A DNA stretch of 64,000 nucleotides, from positions 62,001-126,000 of the forward strand of contig NTMA01000069.1 of assembly GCA_002917075.1 (NCBI GenBank), written 5' to 3'. This document shows positions 44,925 to 55,336 of this stretch, in pieces. Position 1 is the first letter of the stretch. Each line of letters begins with the position of its first letter. Under the pieces are notes generated by a model. That model did no database searches, was not told the DNA's origin, and worked only from the letters and a program-made list of their open reading frames with translations. Source of the stretch: Hawksworthiomyces lignivorus. Its lineage: Eukaryota; Ascomycota; Sordariomycetes; Ophiostomatales; Ophiostomataceae. The translations under genes and the position numbers were made by a program.

Positions 44925-46895
44925 ATGGCAGTTGCTGAGAATTCCGAGACCACATTCGACTATATCATCGTAGGTGGCGGCACAGCTGGTCTAGTTGTTG
45001 CCTCACGACTCAGCGAAGATGCGGATGTGAAAGTGCTGGTCATCGAAGCTGGCTCAGACAAGAGCGCCGACCCATTGGTTGTCAGCCCTGGCCTGGTTCC
45101 AGCCTTGTACGGCAAAGACGAATACGACTGGAACTTTTCCTCGACGCCACAGGTGAGATTTTCCCACCATTTTTCATATCCTACGTATAGTGCAGCATTA
45201 TGGTATAGAATGTAGATATGTGTCATGAGAAAGTCACTAACCGCAGCGTAGCCTAGCTTGCATAACCGCCAGATCAACCAGGCGCGTGGGCGCATGCTTG
45301 GTGGCAGCTCAGCCCTCAATTTCATGATGTACCTCTGGCCATCGCGCAAGTGCCTGGATGCCTGGGCCGCGCTAGGCAACGAGGGCTGGGGCTTTGACGG
45401 GCTTGCGCCATACTTCCGCAAAAGCGCGACGCTGCACGCACCGAGCGAGGCGGCGCTGGCATCCGTACCGACGCTGGGGGACTACTGCTGCGACGATAGC
45501 ACCCTCGCGGGCAGCGGCCCACTGCAAGTGTCGTTCGGTGAGGGCTACACAGCAGCGGTCAACGGCGGCTGGATGGAGACGTTTGCTCGGCTGGGCCTAC
45601 GGAACGCAGGCGGCGACCCCCGGACGGGCGCGGTGCTGGGCGCCTTCCAAAACCCAGCGACCATCGAGCCGGTGACGAAGACGCGCAGCAGCGCCGTCAG
45701 CGCGTACTACGGCGCGGAGGAGCGTAAGCGCCCGAATCTGGTTGTCTGGACAGAGGCGGTGGTCGAGAAGATCTTGCTCGAGTCAGCTAGCGGCGACGAT
45801 GGCGCGGTCGTCGCCACCGGTGTCGCTGTGCAGCGCGGCGGAGCAACTACCATCGCCAAGGCCAAAATCGAGGTCGTGCTGGCCGCGGGCGCGCTGCAGA
45901 CCCCGCAGCTGCTGGAGCTGTCGGGCATCGGCGGGCGGGCCGTCCTGGACAAGTTCGGCATCCCCGTCGTCGTCGACAACCCTGGCGTCGGCGAGCACGT
46001 GCAGGACCACCCGATCGTGTGCCAGAGCTTTGAGGTCCAGGACGGCGTCCCGTCGGGCGATGTGCTGCGCGACCCCAAAGTCCTGGAAGCGCTTGTCGCG
46101 CTGTACACGGCGTCGGGCGATGGCCCGCTCGGCCAGAGCACGATCAGCGTGGCGTACGCGCCGCTGGCGGACGGCGCGGGCCTTCTGGACGCCGAAGCGC
46201 GCACCGCCTTTCTCGATACGCAGCTCAAGGACACACCGGCACCGGAGCCCTCGTCGGCCGCCTCTGAAGCAGAAGCAGGCCTGATCCGTGGGATCCTCGA
46301 GGCCGGCGCCGCCGCCGCCCAGTACCTCCTGTTCCCGTCGCAGATCACGTCGCAGCAGGCGCCCAAGTCGATGCTGGAGATCATCGCGCCGTCGCAGCCC
46401 GAGAACCACCTGACCGTCATGACCATCCTGAACCACCCCCTCAGCCGGGGCCAAGTGCACATCGCTTCGGGCGACGTCCGGGACAAGCCCGTGTGGAACC
46501 CCAGCTACAACGCGCATCCGGCAGACCTGGAGATCCTCGCGCGCAACGTGCAGTTTGTTGAGAAGATTGTCGGCACCGAGCCTTTTGGCGCCCTTTTCAA
46601 AAGGGGCGGCAAGCGCATCCCCGATATTGTCGCTACGGATCTCGAGCAGGCCCGCGAAATCGTGCGCCAGCGCCAAATCTCCGTCTACCACGTATCGAGC
46701 AGCTGCGCCATGCTGCCTAGAGAAGTTGGTGGCGTCGTTGACGCCCGCCTCAAGGTCTACGGCACCAAGAATTTGCGCATCGTTGACGCTAGTATTTTCC
46801 CCTTGGAGCCACTAGGGAACATTCAGTCCACTGTTTTTGCCGTAGCCGAGAAGGCGGCAGATATAATCAAAGAGGATCACTTGACCACGAAATAG
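44925..46895 (+). CDS. GMC-family FAD-dependent oxidoreductase (choline/alcohol dehydrogenase-like)
   Basis: Flavoenzyme oxidising an alcohol, aldehyde or sugar. Two exons (44925-45152, 45252-46895) give 623 residues. The FAD-binding Rossmann loop VGGGTAGLVVASRL lies at residues ~18-31, with the ribose-binding E in VLVIEAGS. GMC signature 1 is GRMLGGSSALNFMMY, and signature 2 is GALQTPQLLELSGIG. The catalytic His lies in SVYHVSSSCAM, and an Asn takes the second position in GNIQSTVFAVAEKAADII. A GPL-type insert with Ala/Glu-rich residues (around 400-450) is family variable. There is no signal peptide, unlike lignocellulose-active secreted GMC enzymes, so it is likely intracellular. The start at 44925 puts the FAD loop at the usual distance; the intron acceptor at 45251 restores TPQPSLHNRQI. 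Confidence 0.93.
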
Positions 46896-47174
46896 AGATG
46901 TAGAAGAGCAAGCAGACAGGAACTTTGCGTGCAGCCACAGAGTCTGGGTTTCGAAGACAGGCAAGCACCACTAGCGTTTCGTACAACACGACAGGCCATG
47001 GTGCCGCAGGCTGAAATCACTTGTCGATTAAGTGAGCGGTTGTAAACTATTTATGCCAATGCTGGACTAATGTACTAGTGATGTTGATGTTGTGTTCGGC
47101 CTAATTCTCCTTATAACTCTACATAATATATTGAATCGCTTAAATGTCAAGTACAAATTCTATAAACTCTTGTT

Positions 47175-48790
47175 CTATTCGAAGCTTGCCATCAGCTCTT
47201 CGAAGTCTCTCTGGCGATCTCTAGGTTCGAGATAAGCGAGTTCTACACGGTAGTTGGACGCGATGCGAGCATGATGAACGGTCTTCTCGTCATCTCCTCG
47301 AACGGCAGAAATACGAGCCAGCATGGCGTGAAAGTGCGGCGCATAGGTGGCTTCTATGGATTCATAGTCACTGGAAGCGTCGTCACCGCTCTTTTGGTCT
47401 TTGAGGCCGGCAACCATTTCCAGGCCCTCTTCGGCCAGCTGGGTCGCCTGAATCAGACTCCAGTTTGACATGGCACTGTCTAGAGTCGAGCGCAGCTTAT
47501 TGAGGCGCAGGCGATGTGCATCGGACGTATCGCTCGCCTCTTCTGGAGCAGCGCAGAGAGGGCACTGGCATTGGAATCCCCAGCGTTGAAGCTGCTCCTG
47601 ACGCTCGCTATGAACGTGTCCGAGAGCGATATCTAAGATTCTGGTGTTAGAAACAATGCTTGAAAGATGCCCTTCAGGATATGGAAGAAACCTGCAGCTT
47701 ATAGTAATTTCTTCGCCTTGTTCTATATCTCGGAAAGCAGCGACGCCAGCTGTCAGGCCATGGCTCGATAGACGAAGAAATGCACTTCTGCAGTTAGCGA
47801 AAGATGGTAGAAATAGACTTCTTAACAAATGAATGTCTTACTTTGGCTGGCAGTCATGGTTGATACGCTGTGCATGTTAGCTCAACGCCGGGGTGGGAAA
47901 GACAAAATCTAGGATGCGTTCTATACCGAAATTGCCGGGAATAGCGAGCCTTGGCGCCAGCCTGATCTATGGTTTTGGAAAGAGTTCATCCGCAGGACAG
48001 TGTCAACGGCGCCGTCGTCGTCTGCGCTATTTCCTGGCTCATTGTCGCGCTGTCCATGGCTGTTGTCGCTGCCATGGCTCAGCGAAAAAAGGCTCTGGCT
48101 CGGGTCAGGAAGTTGCACAGCTGCCCGGTCCAGAATCCGTCGGAGAGCGCGGCGATGCAGGGCGCTGCGCATGTGGGTATCGACGGTCAGGGAGGCGAAA
48201 TCGACAAGAAAGGTCTCGAAGCGGCGTATGCGGCGCGTGGCCACGACCCCCTTACCGCCTTTATCCGGCATGTCGACGACGGCCGTGGCAGGAGACGTGT
48301 CGTAATCAGATATGAGCTGCTGGACCGTCTCTTTCCGGGGAAACTCAGACGCTATCACTCTATCCATGTCGGCAGCCACCTGGGCGGACACGGTCGGCAG
48401 AGTCACCACACTCAGGCCATATCTGCCAAAGTTTGCATTGGTGTAAACACAGTACTTGAAGGCCGGGTCGTTCACCTTCACTTCGCTCAGCTCTTCTCGG
48501 CGCTCTTCACCTTCTTCTTCACGCCCTGAAGCCTCAATACAGTAAGGCACGTGAGTCCACGGGCCGCTGTTGGTGGCATTGGCCGGAAGCCTGCCAGTCT
48601 CGTGAAGGCGACTAGGCTCTTCGGCTCTAGAGCACGATTCCGGTGTGATTCTGAACGCCCGCGGGCAAAAGCCGGATGACTCGCCATATAGTAGCGGCTT
48701 TTGTGGGCTGGAATTCGCATTTGCTCGTGTCCAGAACGCAGGCAGAATGGTGATGAGTGCCAGCGAAGACGCCACCATATTCGCTGTCAT
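47175..48790 (-). CDS. SET-domain protein with signal-peptide-like N-terminus
   Basis: Lysine-methyltransferase-type fold of the fungal SMYD/SET5-like group. Exons 47927-48790, 47842-47867, 47692-47787 and 47175-47640 give 483 residues. The SET core is split: KGGKGVVATRRI (start of SET) near residue 205, then RINHDCQPKSAFLRL encoded across a 26-nt exon, GVAAFRDIEQGEEITISC, and post-SET LQRWGFQCQCPLC with its Cys triplet. A C-terminal TPR-like helical part follows. The Cys in ITISC replaces the usual catalytic Tyr (ITISY) in this position. Residues 1-25 (NMVASSLALITILPAFWTRANA) look like a secretory signal, odd for a presumed chromatin or ribosome methyltransferase. Frame upstream of 48790 opens only at TTG. 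Some fungal SET proteins do carry such leaders; substrate unknown. Confidence 0.85.
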
Positions 48791-50004
48791 TCTGGCTAAC
48801 CTGTCGGAAAGTTCATAGTCAGTGGGCTTTGAGACTTCTACATAGTTTCTACTTTTCAAAGATTGCGAAGGGCCAAATCTACGGCATGTTGTTCTTATTT
48901 TGTGGTCTATAGTTTTCTTCTCTATTCAAAACCACCGCCGCCTAAAACCAATGCCTTCTATGCGATCTGCAAGCACTAATAGCCCGTCCGTTATTTATTC
49001 TCCTTTCCGTCTTTCAGAAGGTCTAGAAGCGGAAAGATAAATTGAAAAGTTAGCAGCGACAGAAAATTTCAAGACAAGGAGGCATCCAAGAGCCACGGAT
49101 CATTCTCTCCAAAGTCGCGCGCCACTTTTCCTGTATTAGGATAGTAAATCTGAGCCTGCTCAAGTTATTCTTCAGATAAAAAAGGGGGAAGCATTTCAGC
49201 TTTCTAAGCCTATGAAATGAGATTGTCTCTAGTAAAGATGCCAAGACTGTAATATCGAGGAATCCTCTCGTGTAGAGTTTAGTGCGACTTGTCTCGTATG
49301 TGGGCTTTGCGCCCTAGTGTGTAGGGCTGGTCGCCAGGCACATAATAGTGAAATCGAAACGATTCCAATGAATACAGTGCATATAGGTTGAGGCCAGAGG
49401 TGGGGATATCTGGATACCTGGAGAAATCGAAAGGCTTAAAGGTGAAGCCTTGGCAAGCCGGAGGACTCAAAAGCACAAGGAAATGAGGGAGCTACAGCTC
49501 GTAATATAGCTACAGCTTAACGGCTGAGCACCTCGGTAGGCTGATAGCAGAGCTTAGGCGCACGGCTTTTTTTCCGCTCCCATTGGGTCATTGACAGGGG
49601 CGCATAGGGCAGAGCTTCTTTGTCTACCATCTCATTAGCGCTCGGCAAGGGTGTGCCTATAGATGCGCCTTACGTGTGCTCCGCCACTATTAAGGTTTAA
49701 CCTTATTCGGGCGCGACACACGCTTGCGACACGACCACTCAACAAAAATTCGGTTGATTAGGCAGAGCAAGTAAAGTCTGATAATCTGGCGTGGTGATGT
49801 CAATAACTTTTTTTCTCTAAACCTGAAATGTATATATATCGAGCCCGTGGATCGTGGGAAGATGATCCTTCCTCGTTCGACATAAAGACATCAGAGCAGC
49901 GAAGTGAGCATACCAACAGAACACCAAGATCGACTGCCCGAACGAAAACGAGAACAAGACCATTCGACTACTTCACGCCCTTTTAATTTCTTTTGAAACT
50001 TCCA
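48791..50004. other. Intergenic region between divergent genes
   Basis: Shared upstream region of the SET gene (-) and the ankyrin gene (+). A TATA-like element lies near the right end. No gene-like frame was seen. Confidence 0.6.
49831..49839 (+). promoter_or_regulatory. TATA box candidate for the ankyrin gene
   Basis: TATATATAT about 170 bp before the ATG at 50005, after a T-rich stretch. Confidence 0.45.
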
Positions 50005-51537
50005 ATGGCTCTCGCCGGCGAAACGTCTGCAGGCTTGCCTGCGTACACGGAGCAGGACGAGGACGGCCTCCAGACATGGATCGAGGCGCAGGCTGAGCGG
50101 GCCGAAGAGCTGGGCCTGCCGCTGACGCGGCCGACGTACTACAAGCACGTGACATGGATCAAGGAGGACGGCGTGTCAGTGCGGTACGTGTGGCGCAAGA
50201 GCCCGCCGTCGGGCGACAAGGAGGCGGAGGAGAAGATGCTGGCGGTGCTGCTGGCGAAGAAGCGGATCATCGAGACGTTCTTCCGGGTGGTGCGGGCGGG
50301 GCAGACGGGGATAGCAGCGCAGTTTGTGCAGAAGGGGCTGGTGAGCCCGGACGTGACGGACGGCGAGGGCGCCGAGGACGGATACGGGGCGCAGTACCTG
50401 GAGGCAGACGAGCTCAAGGCGGACGACGGGCGCAATGGGGCGACGGCGCTGCTGGCGGCGGTGGACGCGGGCGACGCGGGCATGGTGCGGGTGCTGTTCA
50501 ACCTTGGGGCGGACGCGAATTTCCTGGCGCGGCCACCAGGCCTGCGGGTGCTATCGGGCCCGCGTTTCCGCAAGCGGCGCGACGACCGGTGGGACCGGCT
50601 GGTGCGGCGGACGCCGCTGATGCTGGCAGCGGCGCAGGGCAAGCCGGCGCTGGTGCGGCTGCTGCTGGAAGAGATCCGTGCGGACGACGCGCTGGTGGCG
50701 CCGGACGGACAGACGGCGCTGCGGCTGGCGGCGGACGCGGGCCACCGCGACGTGGTGGCGATGCTGCCGACGCGGCGGGGCGGGGCGTGGCGGCGGTTCG
50801 CGACGCGGCACGGGCGGTCGATGGCGCGGGCGCGGCGGGCGGCCGGCAAGATTGCGACTTTTGTCAAGGAGACGGGCCGCATCGTCGGCTGGGAGCTGCC
50901 CAAGTTTGTGCTGTGGACGCTGCCGCGCGAGGTGCTGGTGCTGCCGGCCCTCGAGGGCCTGCGCTACCTGCGCCACAACTGGCGCGAGGTGCTCGCCGGC
51001 CTGGCGCGCCTGCCGCGGCGGGCGTGGCGCGGCGTCTGCCACGCGGCGGCCGTCGTCGCCGAGCTGGCCGAGGCCCTCGTCGTCGGCGTCGCCACGGTCA
51101 TCAAACGCATCCCCGCAGCGCTCAAGGTCGCCGGCCAGTGGCTCCTCGCCGCGCTGCGCACCGTCGGCCGCGCGCTCGCCGACGTCGCTCTGCTGGGCGT
51201 CTCGGCGCTGCACACGGCGCTGACGGCCATTGTCACCTTCTTCCGCACCGTCACGCTCAAGGACGTGTGGAACGGCGTGTGCGCCGTGTTCCGCGCCGTG
51301 TTTGTCGGGCTGCCCAAGGCCGTCTGGCACGCCCTCAAGCTCGCCGTCGAGTACTTTGGGAAGATGCTCGAGTCGCTCTTTGGGTTCTTCGGCATCATCA
51401 TCTACTTCCTGATAAAGGGCATCGTCTGGCTGGTCATGTACATCCCGAAGCAGCTGTGGCGGATCCTGGCGGCCATCGGCAACTCCATCGGCGGTGGCTT
51501 CCACGAGGTGATGGTCTGGATCAATCCGAAGTATTGA
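50005..51537 (+). CDS. Ankyrin-repeat protein with repeated amphipathic/hydrophobic C-terminal helices
   Basis: Single exon of 510 residues, very GC-rich, family not named. Residues 1-90 form a helical lead with YYKHVTWIKEDGVSVRYVWRK. Residues ~95-260 hold ankyrin units (NGATALLAAVDAGDAGMVRV, RRTPLMLAAAQGKPALVRLL, DGQTALRLAADAGHRDVVAM). The C-terminal half is a series of helices each opened by [LI]P and a basic or small residue, often followed by Trp: ELPKFVLW, TLPREVLV, RLPRRAWRG, RIPAALKV, GLPKAVWHAL, YIPKQLWRIL. The last segment (FGFFGIIIYFLIKGIVWLVMYI) is a strong membrane span or hairpin. The true start is ATG 50005; codons upstream in frame begin at TTG. It is likely membrane-attached with a cytosolic ankyrin domain. 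Function unknown. Confidence 0.85.
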   Translation: MALAGETSAGLPAYTEQDEDGLQTWIEAQAERAEELGLPLTRPTYYKHVTWIKEDGVSVRYVWRKSPPSGDKEAEEKMLAVLLAKKRIIETFFRVVRAGQTGIAAQFVQKGLVSPDVTDGEGAEDGYGAQYLEADELKADDGRNGATALLAAVDAGDAGMVRVLFNLGADANFLARPPGLRVLSGPRFRKRRDDRWDRLVRRTPLMLAAAQGKPALVRLLLEEIRADDALVAPDGQTALRLAADAGHRDVVAMLPTRRGGAWRRFATRHGRSMARARRAAGKIATFVKETGRIVGWELPKFVLWTLPREVLVLPALEGLRYLRHNWREVLAGLARLPRRAWRGVCHAAAVVAELAEALVVGVATVIKRIPAALKVAGQWLLAALRTVGRALADVALLGVSALHTALTAIVTFFRTVTLKDVWNGVCAVFRAVFVGLPKAVWHALKLAVEYFGKMLESLFGFFGIIIYFLIKGIVWLVMYIPKQLWRILAAIGNSIGGGFHEVMVWINPKY

Positions 51538-52065
51538 GGCTCTCATGGTTTCGATTTTTCTTTGTCTTTCTTTATGCTTGTATAAATATAGAGTAGCAAC
51601 TGTACGATAGTGTTTCGTTATTTCGATGCTTCGTCTCTGGCACAGGCATCTTTTCTTTTGTCACGCTTAACGATGCTTTTCCCATGTTATCAATAGACTG
51701 CAAATGATACGAAGAAATACTCTCTCTTAAATTTCATTTTCCTGTGAACAGAACACAACCGAAAGCTAACTTTCGTGTAGATCTATCCCTGAAGCTTTTC
51801 TTAGCTTAATGCTGTTGCCTATGATCATCTAACTGGCTGCTCTGTTCGAGGTAGAAGCAGCCGTGGCTTGGAAAAGGCCTTCAAAGTACACGTAGTCCGA
51901 GACACTCTCTGCAAAATAACACTCCAATCTTTATCTTTTTTTCAATCTTTGTCAAACTTTTATCGCCTCTGTTCTCTGCTTGTTGTCTGTTGGGCTTACT
52001 GTCCCTGGGAGATGTCATGAAAGCTACTTAGTCCAATTCAGAGGCGATTTATTCCAACTAATAAG
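51538..52065. other. Intergenic region before tRNA-Glu
   Basis: 3' flank of the ankyrin gene, AT-rich. Nothing else recognised. Confidence 0.6.
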
Positions 52066-52136
52066 TCCGATATGGTGTAATGGCTAACATCCGTCGCTTT
52101 CACCGACGAGCTCGGGGTTCGATTCCCCGTATCGGA
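52066..52136 (+). tRNA. tRNA-Glu (anticodon UUC), intronless
   Basis: A 71-nt cloverleaf. The acceptor stem TCCGATA pairs with TATCGGA, the D stem GTGT with ACAT, the anticodon stem CGTCG with CGACG around loop CTTTCAC (anticodon TTC), and the T arm is CGGGG-TTCGATT-CCCCG. The A and B boxes are intact. No intron, no encoded CCA. Confidence 0.96.
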
Positions 52137-52151
52137 GCATAAGATCTTTCT

Positions 52152-52158
52152 TTTTTTA
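52152..52158 (+). terminator. RNA polymerase III terminator of tRNA-Glu
   Basis: Run of seven T on the coding strand 15 nt after the tRNA 3' end. Confidence 0.75.
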
Positions 52159-52987
52159 AGCCTCTTCTTACTTTTTATTTGAGAATTATTTCTTTCAAAA
52201 TTGCGTTTACCTTGTCCCGAGTTCATCATACTTTTCTTTTTTTTCCTGTTGGTTTCTTTTTCTCTTATTTTCTTTTGTACTTTCCTTTTATTCCCTTCCT
52301 CTCCACTAAATAATACCTCCCGCCTAAGGTTTCGCCTAAATTACAGCGATCTTCTGGGTATCTTTGCCCTATTGGTGGCTCATTGTTAAGGCATAGTGGA
52401 AATATGTCACGTGCCCATACTCAATGCTGCGTAATGCAATGTAGCAGTGCTAAGTCAGCGTAAGCGTGTTTGCGTAATAGTGCATTAGCGCATTAGCGCA
52501 CTGTATTATTCGGCTATCGCGGGGCATTGCACCAGCGCACAGCATCAATTGCGACATCCGCTGACAATTAGCTTCGAGAGCTTCAAATTTCTTACAAAGG
52601 CGCAAACCAAAACTAAAGTTCTAATTATGAGGATGACACCTGCTCCACCTTCTTTATCTCCCTCTAGAACCGATCCTAAGCTGTACTTCTAATGTTCATT
52701 TGGATTTAGATATGTATGGGTAGAGTGTATTGCATATCAACTGTTTGCTGAGCAGCCAATTGCTTCATCCAGCCATAAAGCTGAACCTCTTTGGCCAGCT
52801 TCTCTGCCTATCTTGCTAGCTCCTTATAGCTTATTTCTTAAACCTCTCTAGCTTCTCTTTTTTTTTCTCTTCTTATCTTCCTCATCTCCTCATCTCCCTC
52901 TTCTTCGCGGTCTCTGTCTAGCCCAGCCACTCCGGCTCCTTCTGCAGCAGCAAGAGACATGCTGCAGACAGCACCGAGTCCTTAACA
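52159..52987. other. Intergenic region, promoter of ATM1
   Basis: Contains CACGTG at 52408-52413, a patch of overlapping gcgcattagcgca-like repeats (52470-52505) and a pyrimidine-rich leader (52850-52918) just before the gene. Confidence 0.55.
52850..52918 (+). promoter_or_regulatory. Pyrimidine-rich leader of ATM1
   Basis: Almost pure C/T tract 70-138 bp before the ATG at 52988, the typical place of fungal transcription start. Confidence 0.5.
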
Positions 52988-55336
52988 ATGGTAGCGCGAG
53001 GCATTCCCAGAGCATCAGCGCTCTGCTCAAGGCATGTCCAGCCTGGATGCCAGTATCCACGACAGCCATGGCTACCACCAATAGCATCTTCTGCGTCTCC
53101 CCAGACCCGGTGCCGGGTCCCTTCGTCCGCGCCTTACGTCCTGCGACCGCCCACGTGCTTCTTCTCAGCCGCAGCGGCCCTTAGGAGAGATGTGTCCCAT
53201 CCGCCCGCCAACGCCGCCTCCGCCGCCGAGAAGACCTCCAAATCCCCTTTTCCTGCCTCTCCTCTGCCGGCAAAGCCGGCTAAGGAGGCCAAGGCGGCCA
53301 AGCCCACGCCGACTAAGCCCACGCCGGCCGCTGACCCCCTGGCGGCCATCGACAAGTCGGCGACCGAGCAGCGCAAGGCCGACTGGGCCATCATGAAGGA
53401 GATGTCGCGGTACCTGTGGCCGTCGGGCAAAGGCAGCATGGACACCAAGCTGCGCGTGAGCCTGGCCGTGTCGCTGCTGATCGGCGCCAAGGTGCTCAAC
53501 GTCCAGGTGCCCTTCTACTTCAAGAGCATCGTGGACGCCATGAACATTGACGTGTCGGCCGCCGGCGGCACGGCGGCGACCATCGCGGGCACCATGATCC
53601 TGGCGTACGGCGCGACGCGCATCGGCGCGACGCTGTTCCAGGAGATCCGCAACGCCGTCTTCGCGTCGGTTGCCCAGAAGGCGATCCGCCGCGTGGCCGG
53701 CAACGTCTTCAACCACCTGCTGCACCTGGACCTGAGCTTCCACCTGTCCAAGCAGACGGGCGGCCTGACGCGCGCCATCGACCGCGGCACCAAGGGCATC
53801 AGCTTCTTGCTGACGAGCATGGTCTTCCACATCCTGCCCACCGCGCTCGAGATCACCATGGTCTGCGGCATCCTGACCTACCAGTACGGCAGCGCCTTTG
53901 CGGCCATCACCGCCCTGACCATGGCCGGCTACACCGCCTTTACCATCCTGACCACCGCCTGGCGCACAAAGTTCCGCCGCCAGGCCAACGCCGCCGACAA
54001 CCGCGCCTCCACTGTCGCCGTCGACTCGCTCATCAACTACGAGGCCGTCAAGTACTTCAACAACGAGGCCTACGAGGTCGCCCGCTACGACGCCGCCCTG
54101 CGCCAGTACGAGAAGAGCTCCATCAAGGTCGCCACGTCCCTGGCCTTTCTCAACAGCGGCCAGAACATCATCTTCTCCTCCGCCCTGACCGCCATGATGT
54201 ACCTGGGCGCCCAGGGAATCGCCGGCGGCGACCTGACCGTCGGCGACCTCGTCATGATCAACCAGCTCGTCTTCCAGCTGTCCGTGCCGCTCAATTTTTT
54301 GGGCACCGTCTACCGCGAGCTGCGCCAGTCGCTGCTCGACATGGAGACCCTCTTCAACCTGCAGCGCGTCAACGTCACCGTCACCGACGCGCCGGGCGCG
54401 CCGCCGCTGCGCCTGACGCGCGGCGGCGAGATCCGCTTCGAGAACGTCACGTTCGGCTACCACAAGGACCAGCGGCCCATCCTGCGCGACCTGACGCTGA
54501 CCATCCCCGCCGGGAAAAAAGTCGCCGTCGTCGGGCCCAGCGGCTGCGGCAAGTCCACCCTGCTGCGCCTGCTGTTCCGCTACTACGACGTCGACGGCGG
54601 CCGCATCCTCGTCGACGGCCAGGACGTGCGCGCCGTGTCGCTGGCGTCGCTGCGCAGCCACATCGGCGTCGTGCCCCAGGACACGCCGCTCTTCAACGAC
54701 ACCGTCGAGCACAACATCCGCTACGGCGACCTGTCGGCGCCGCACGAGCGCGTCGTCGCCGCCGCCCAGCGCGCCCGCATCCACGACATCATCGCCTCGT
54801 GGCGCGACGGCTACCAGACCAAGGTCGGCGAGCGCGGCCTCATGATCTCGGGCGGCGAGAAGCAGCGCCTCGCCGTCGCCCGCCTGCTGCTCAAGGACCC
54901 GCCCCTGCTCTTCTTCGACGAGGCCACCAGCGCCCTCGACACCCACACCGAGCACGCCCTCATGCAGAACATCAACAGCATCCTCCGCGAAAAGGCCCGC
55001 ACCAGCGTCTTCGTCGCCCACCGCCTCCGCACCATCTACGACGCCGACCTCATCATCGTCCTCAAGGACGGCCGCGTCGCCGAGACCGGCACCCACCGCG
55101 AGCTCATCGACCGCGACGGCGTCTACGCCCAGCTCTGGAGCGGTATGTTTTTTTTTTTTTTTTTTTTTGTTCCTTTATTTCATTTTGGCTGTGTGCATCT
55201 GCTCTTTGTATCTATACTGATAATTTTTCCAGCCCAAGAAACGCGCCTAGACCAGGACGATGAGATCGAGGAAGGCGGCGAGACCATCGTCGACGACGAT
55301 GAGGTAAAGAAGTCGGGTTCACCCAGAGCCAGCTGA
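52988..55336 (+). CDS. ATM1: Mitochondrial Fe-S cluster precursor exporter, ABC half-transporter ATM1
   Basis: Inner-membrane ABC transporter exporting a glutathione-linked sulfur/iron species from mitochondria for cytosolic Fe-S proteins. Exons 52988-55142 and 55233-55336 give 752 residues. The N-terminal ~125 residues are Arg/Ser/Ala/Pro-rich and lack acidic residues at the start, a mitochondrial presequence. The membrane domain spans ~150-440 ([35 protein letters not shown] loop). The nucleotide-binding domain has Walker [10 protein letters not shown] (~517), Q-loop [12 protein letters not shown], signature [13 protein letters not shown] (~621), Walker [13 protein letters not shown] and H-loop VAHRL. 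The intron at 55143-55232 starts with GTATG and a 21-T run, and it carries no in-frame stop. Splicing joins SG to [11 protein letters not shown], an acidic tail. Very high GC with strong codon bias. Confidence 0.96.
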   Translation: MVARGIPRASALCSRHVQPGCQYPRQPWLPPIASSASPQTRCRVPSSAPYVLRPPTCFFSAAAALRRDVSHPPANAASAAEKTSKSPFPASPLPAKPAKEAKAAKPTPTKPTPAADPLAAIDKSATEQRKADWAIMKEMSRYLWPSGKGSMDTKLRVSLAVSLLIGAKVLNVQVPFYFKSIVDAMNIDVSAAGGTAATIAGTMILAYGATRIGATLFQEIRNAVFASVAQKAIRRVAGNVFNHLLHLDLSFHLSKQTGGLTRAIDRGTKGISFLLTSMVFHILPTALEITMVCGILTYQYGSAFAAITALTMAGYTAFTILTTAWRTKFRRQANAADNRASTVAVDSLINYEAVKYFNNEAYEVARYDAALRQYEKSSIKVATSLAFLNSGQNIIFSSALTAMMYLGAQGIAGGDLTVGDLVMINQLVFQLSVPLNFLGTVYRELRQSLLDMETLFNLQRVNVTVTDAPGAPPLRLTRGGEIRFENVTFGYHKDQRPILRDLTLTIPAGKKVAVVGPSGCGKSTLLRLLFRYYDVDGGRILVDGQDVRAVSLASLRSHIGVVPQDTPLFNDTVEHNIRYGDLSAPHERVVAAAQRARIHDIIASWRDGYQTKVGERGLMISGGEKQRLAVARLLLKDPPLLFFDEATSALDTHTEHALMQNINSILREKARTSVFVAHRLRTIYDADLIIVLKDGRVAETGTHRELIDRDGVYAQLWSGMFFFFFFFVPLFHFGCVHLLFVSILIIFPAQETRLDQDDEIEEGGETIVDDDEVKKSGSPRAS
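55148..55168. repeat. T21 run inside the ATM1 intron
   Basis: Twenty-one T directly after the donor site. If the intron stayed in, the run would encode a Phe string; its length decides the frame. Confidence 0.85.

Noticed and set aside
50154..51596. 480-codon plus frame overlapping the ankyrin gene
   Set aside because: Gly/Arg/Ala shadow in another frame of the same GC-rich gene; only the 50005-51537 frame has ankyrin units.
53165..55096. Long minus-strand open frame (643 codons) opposite ATM1
   Set aside because: Antisense shadow of a very GC-rich coding region; it is Gly/Val/Asp/Ala repeats without domain motifs, while the plus strand encodes a full ABC transporter.
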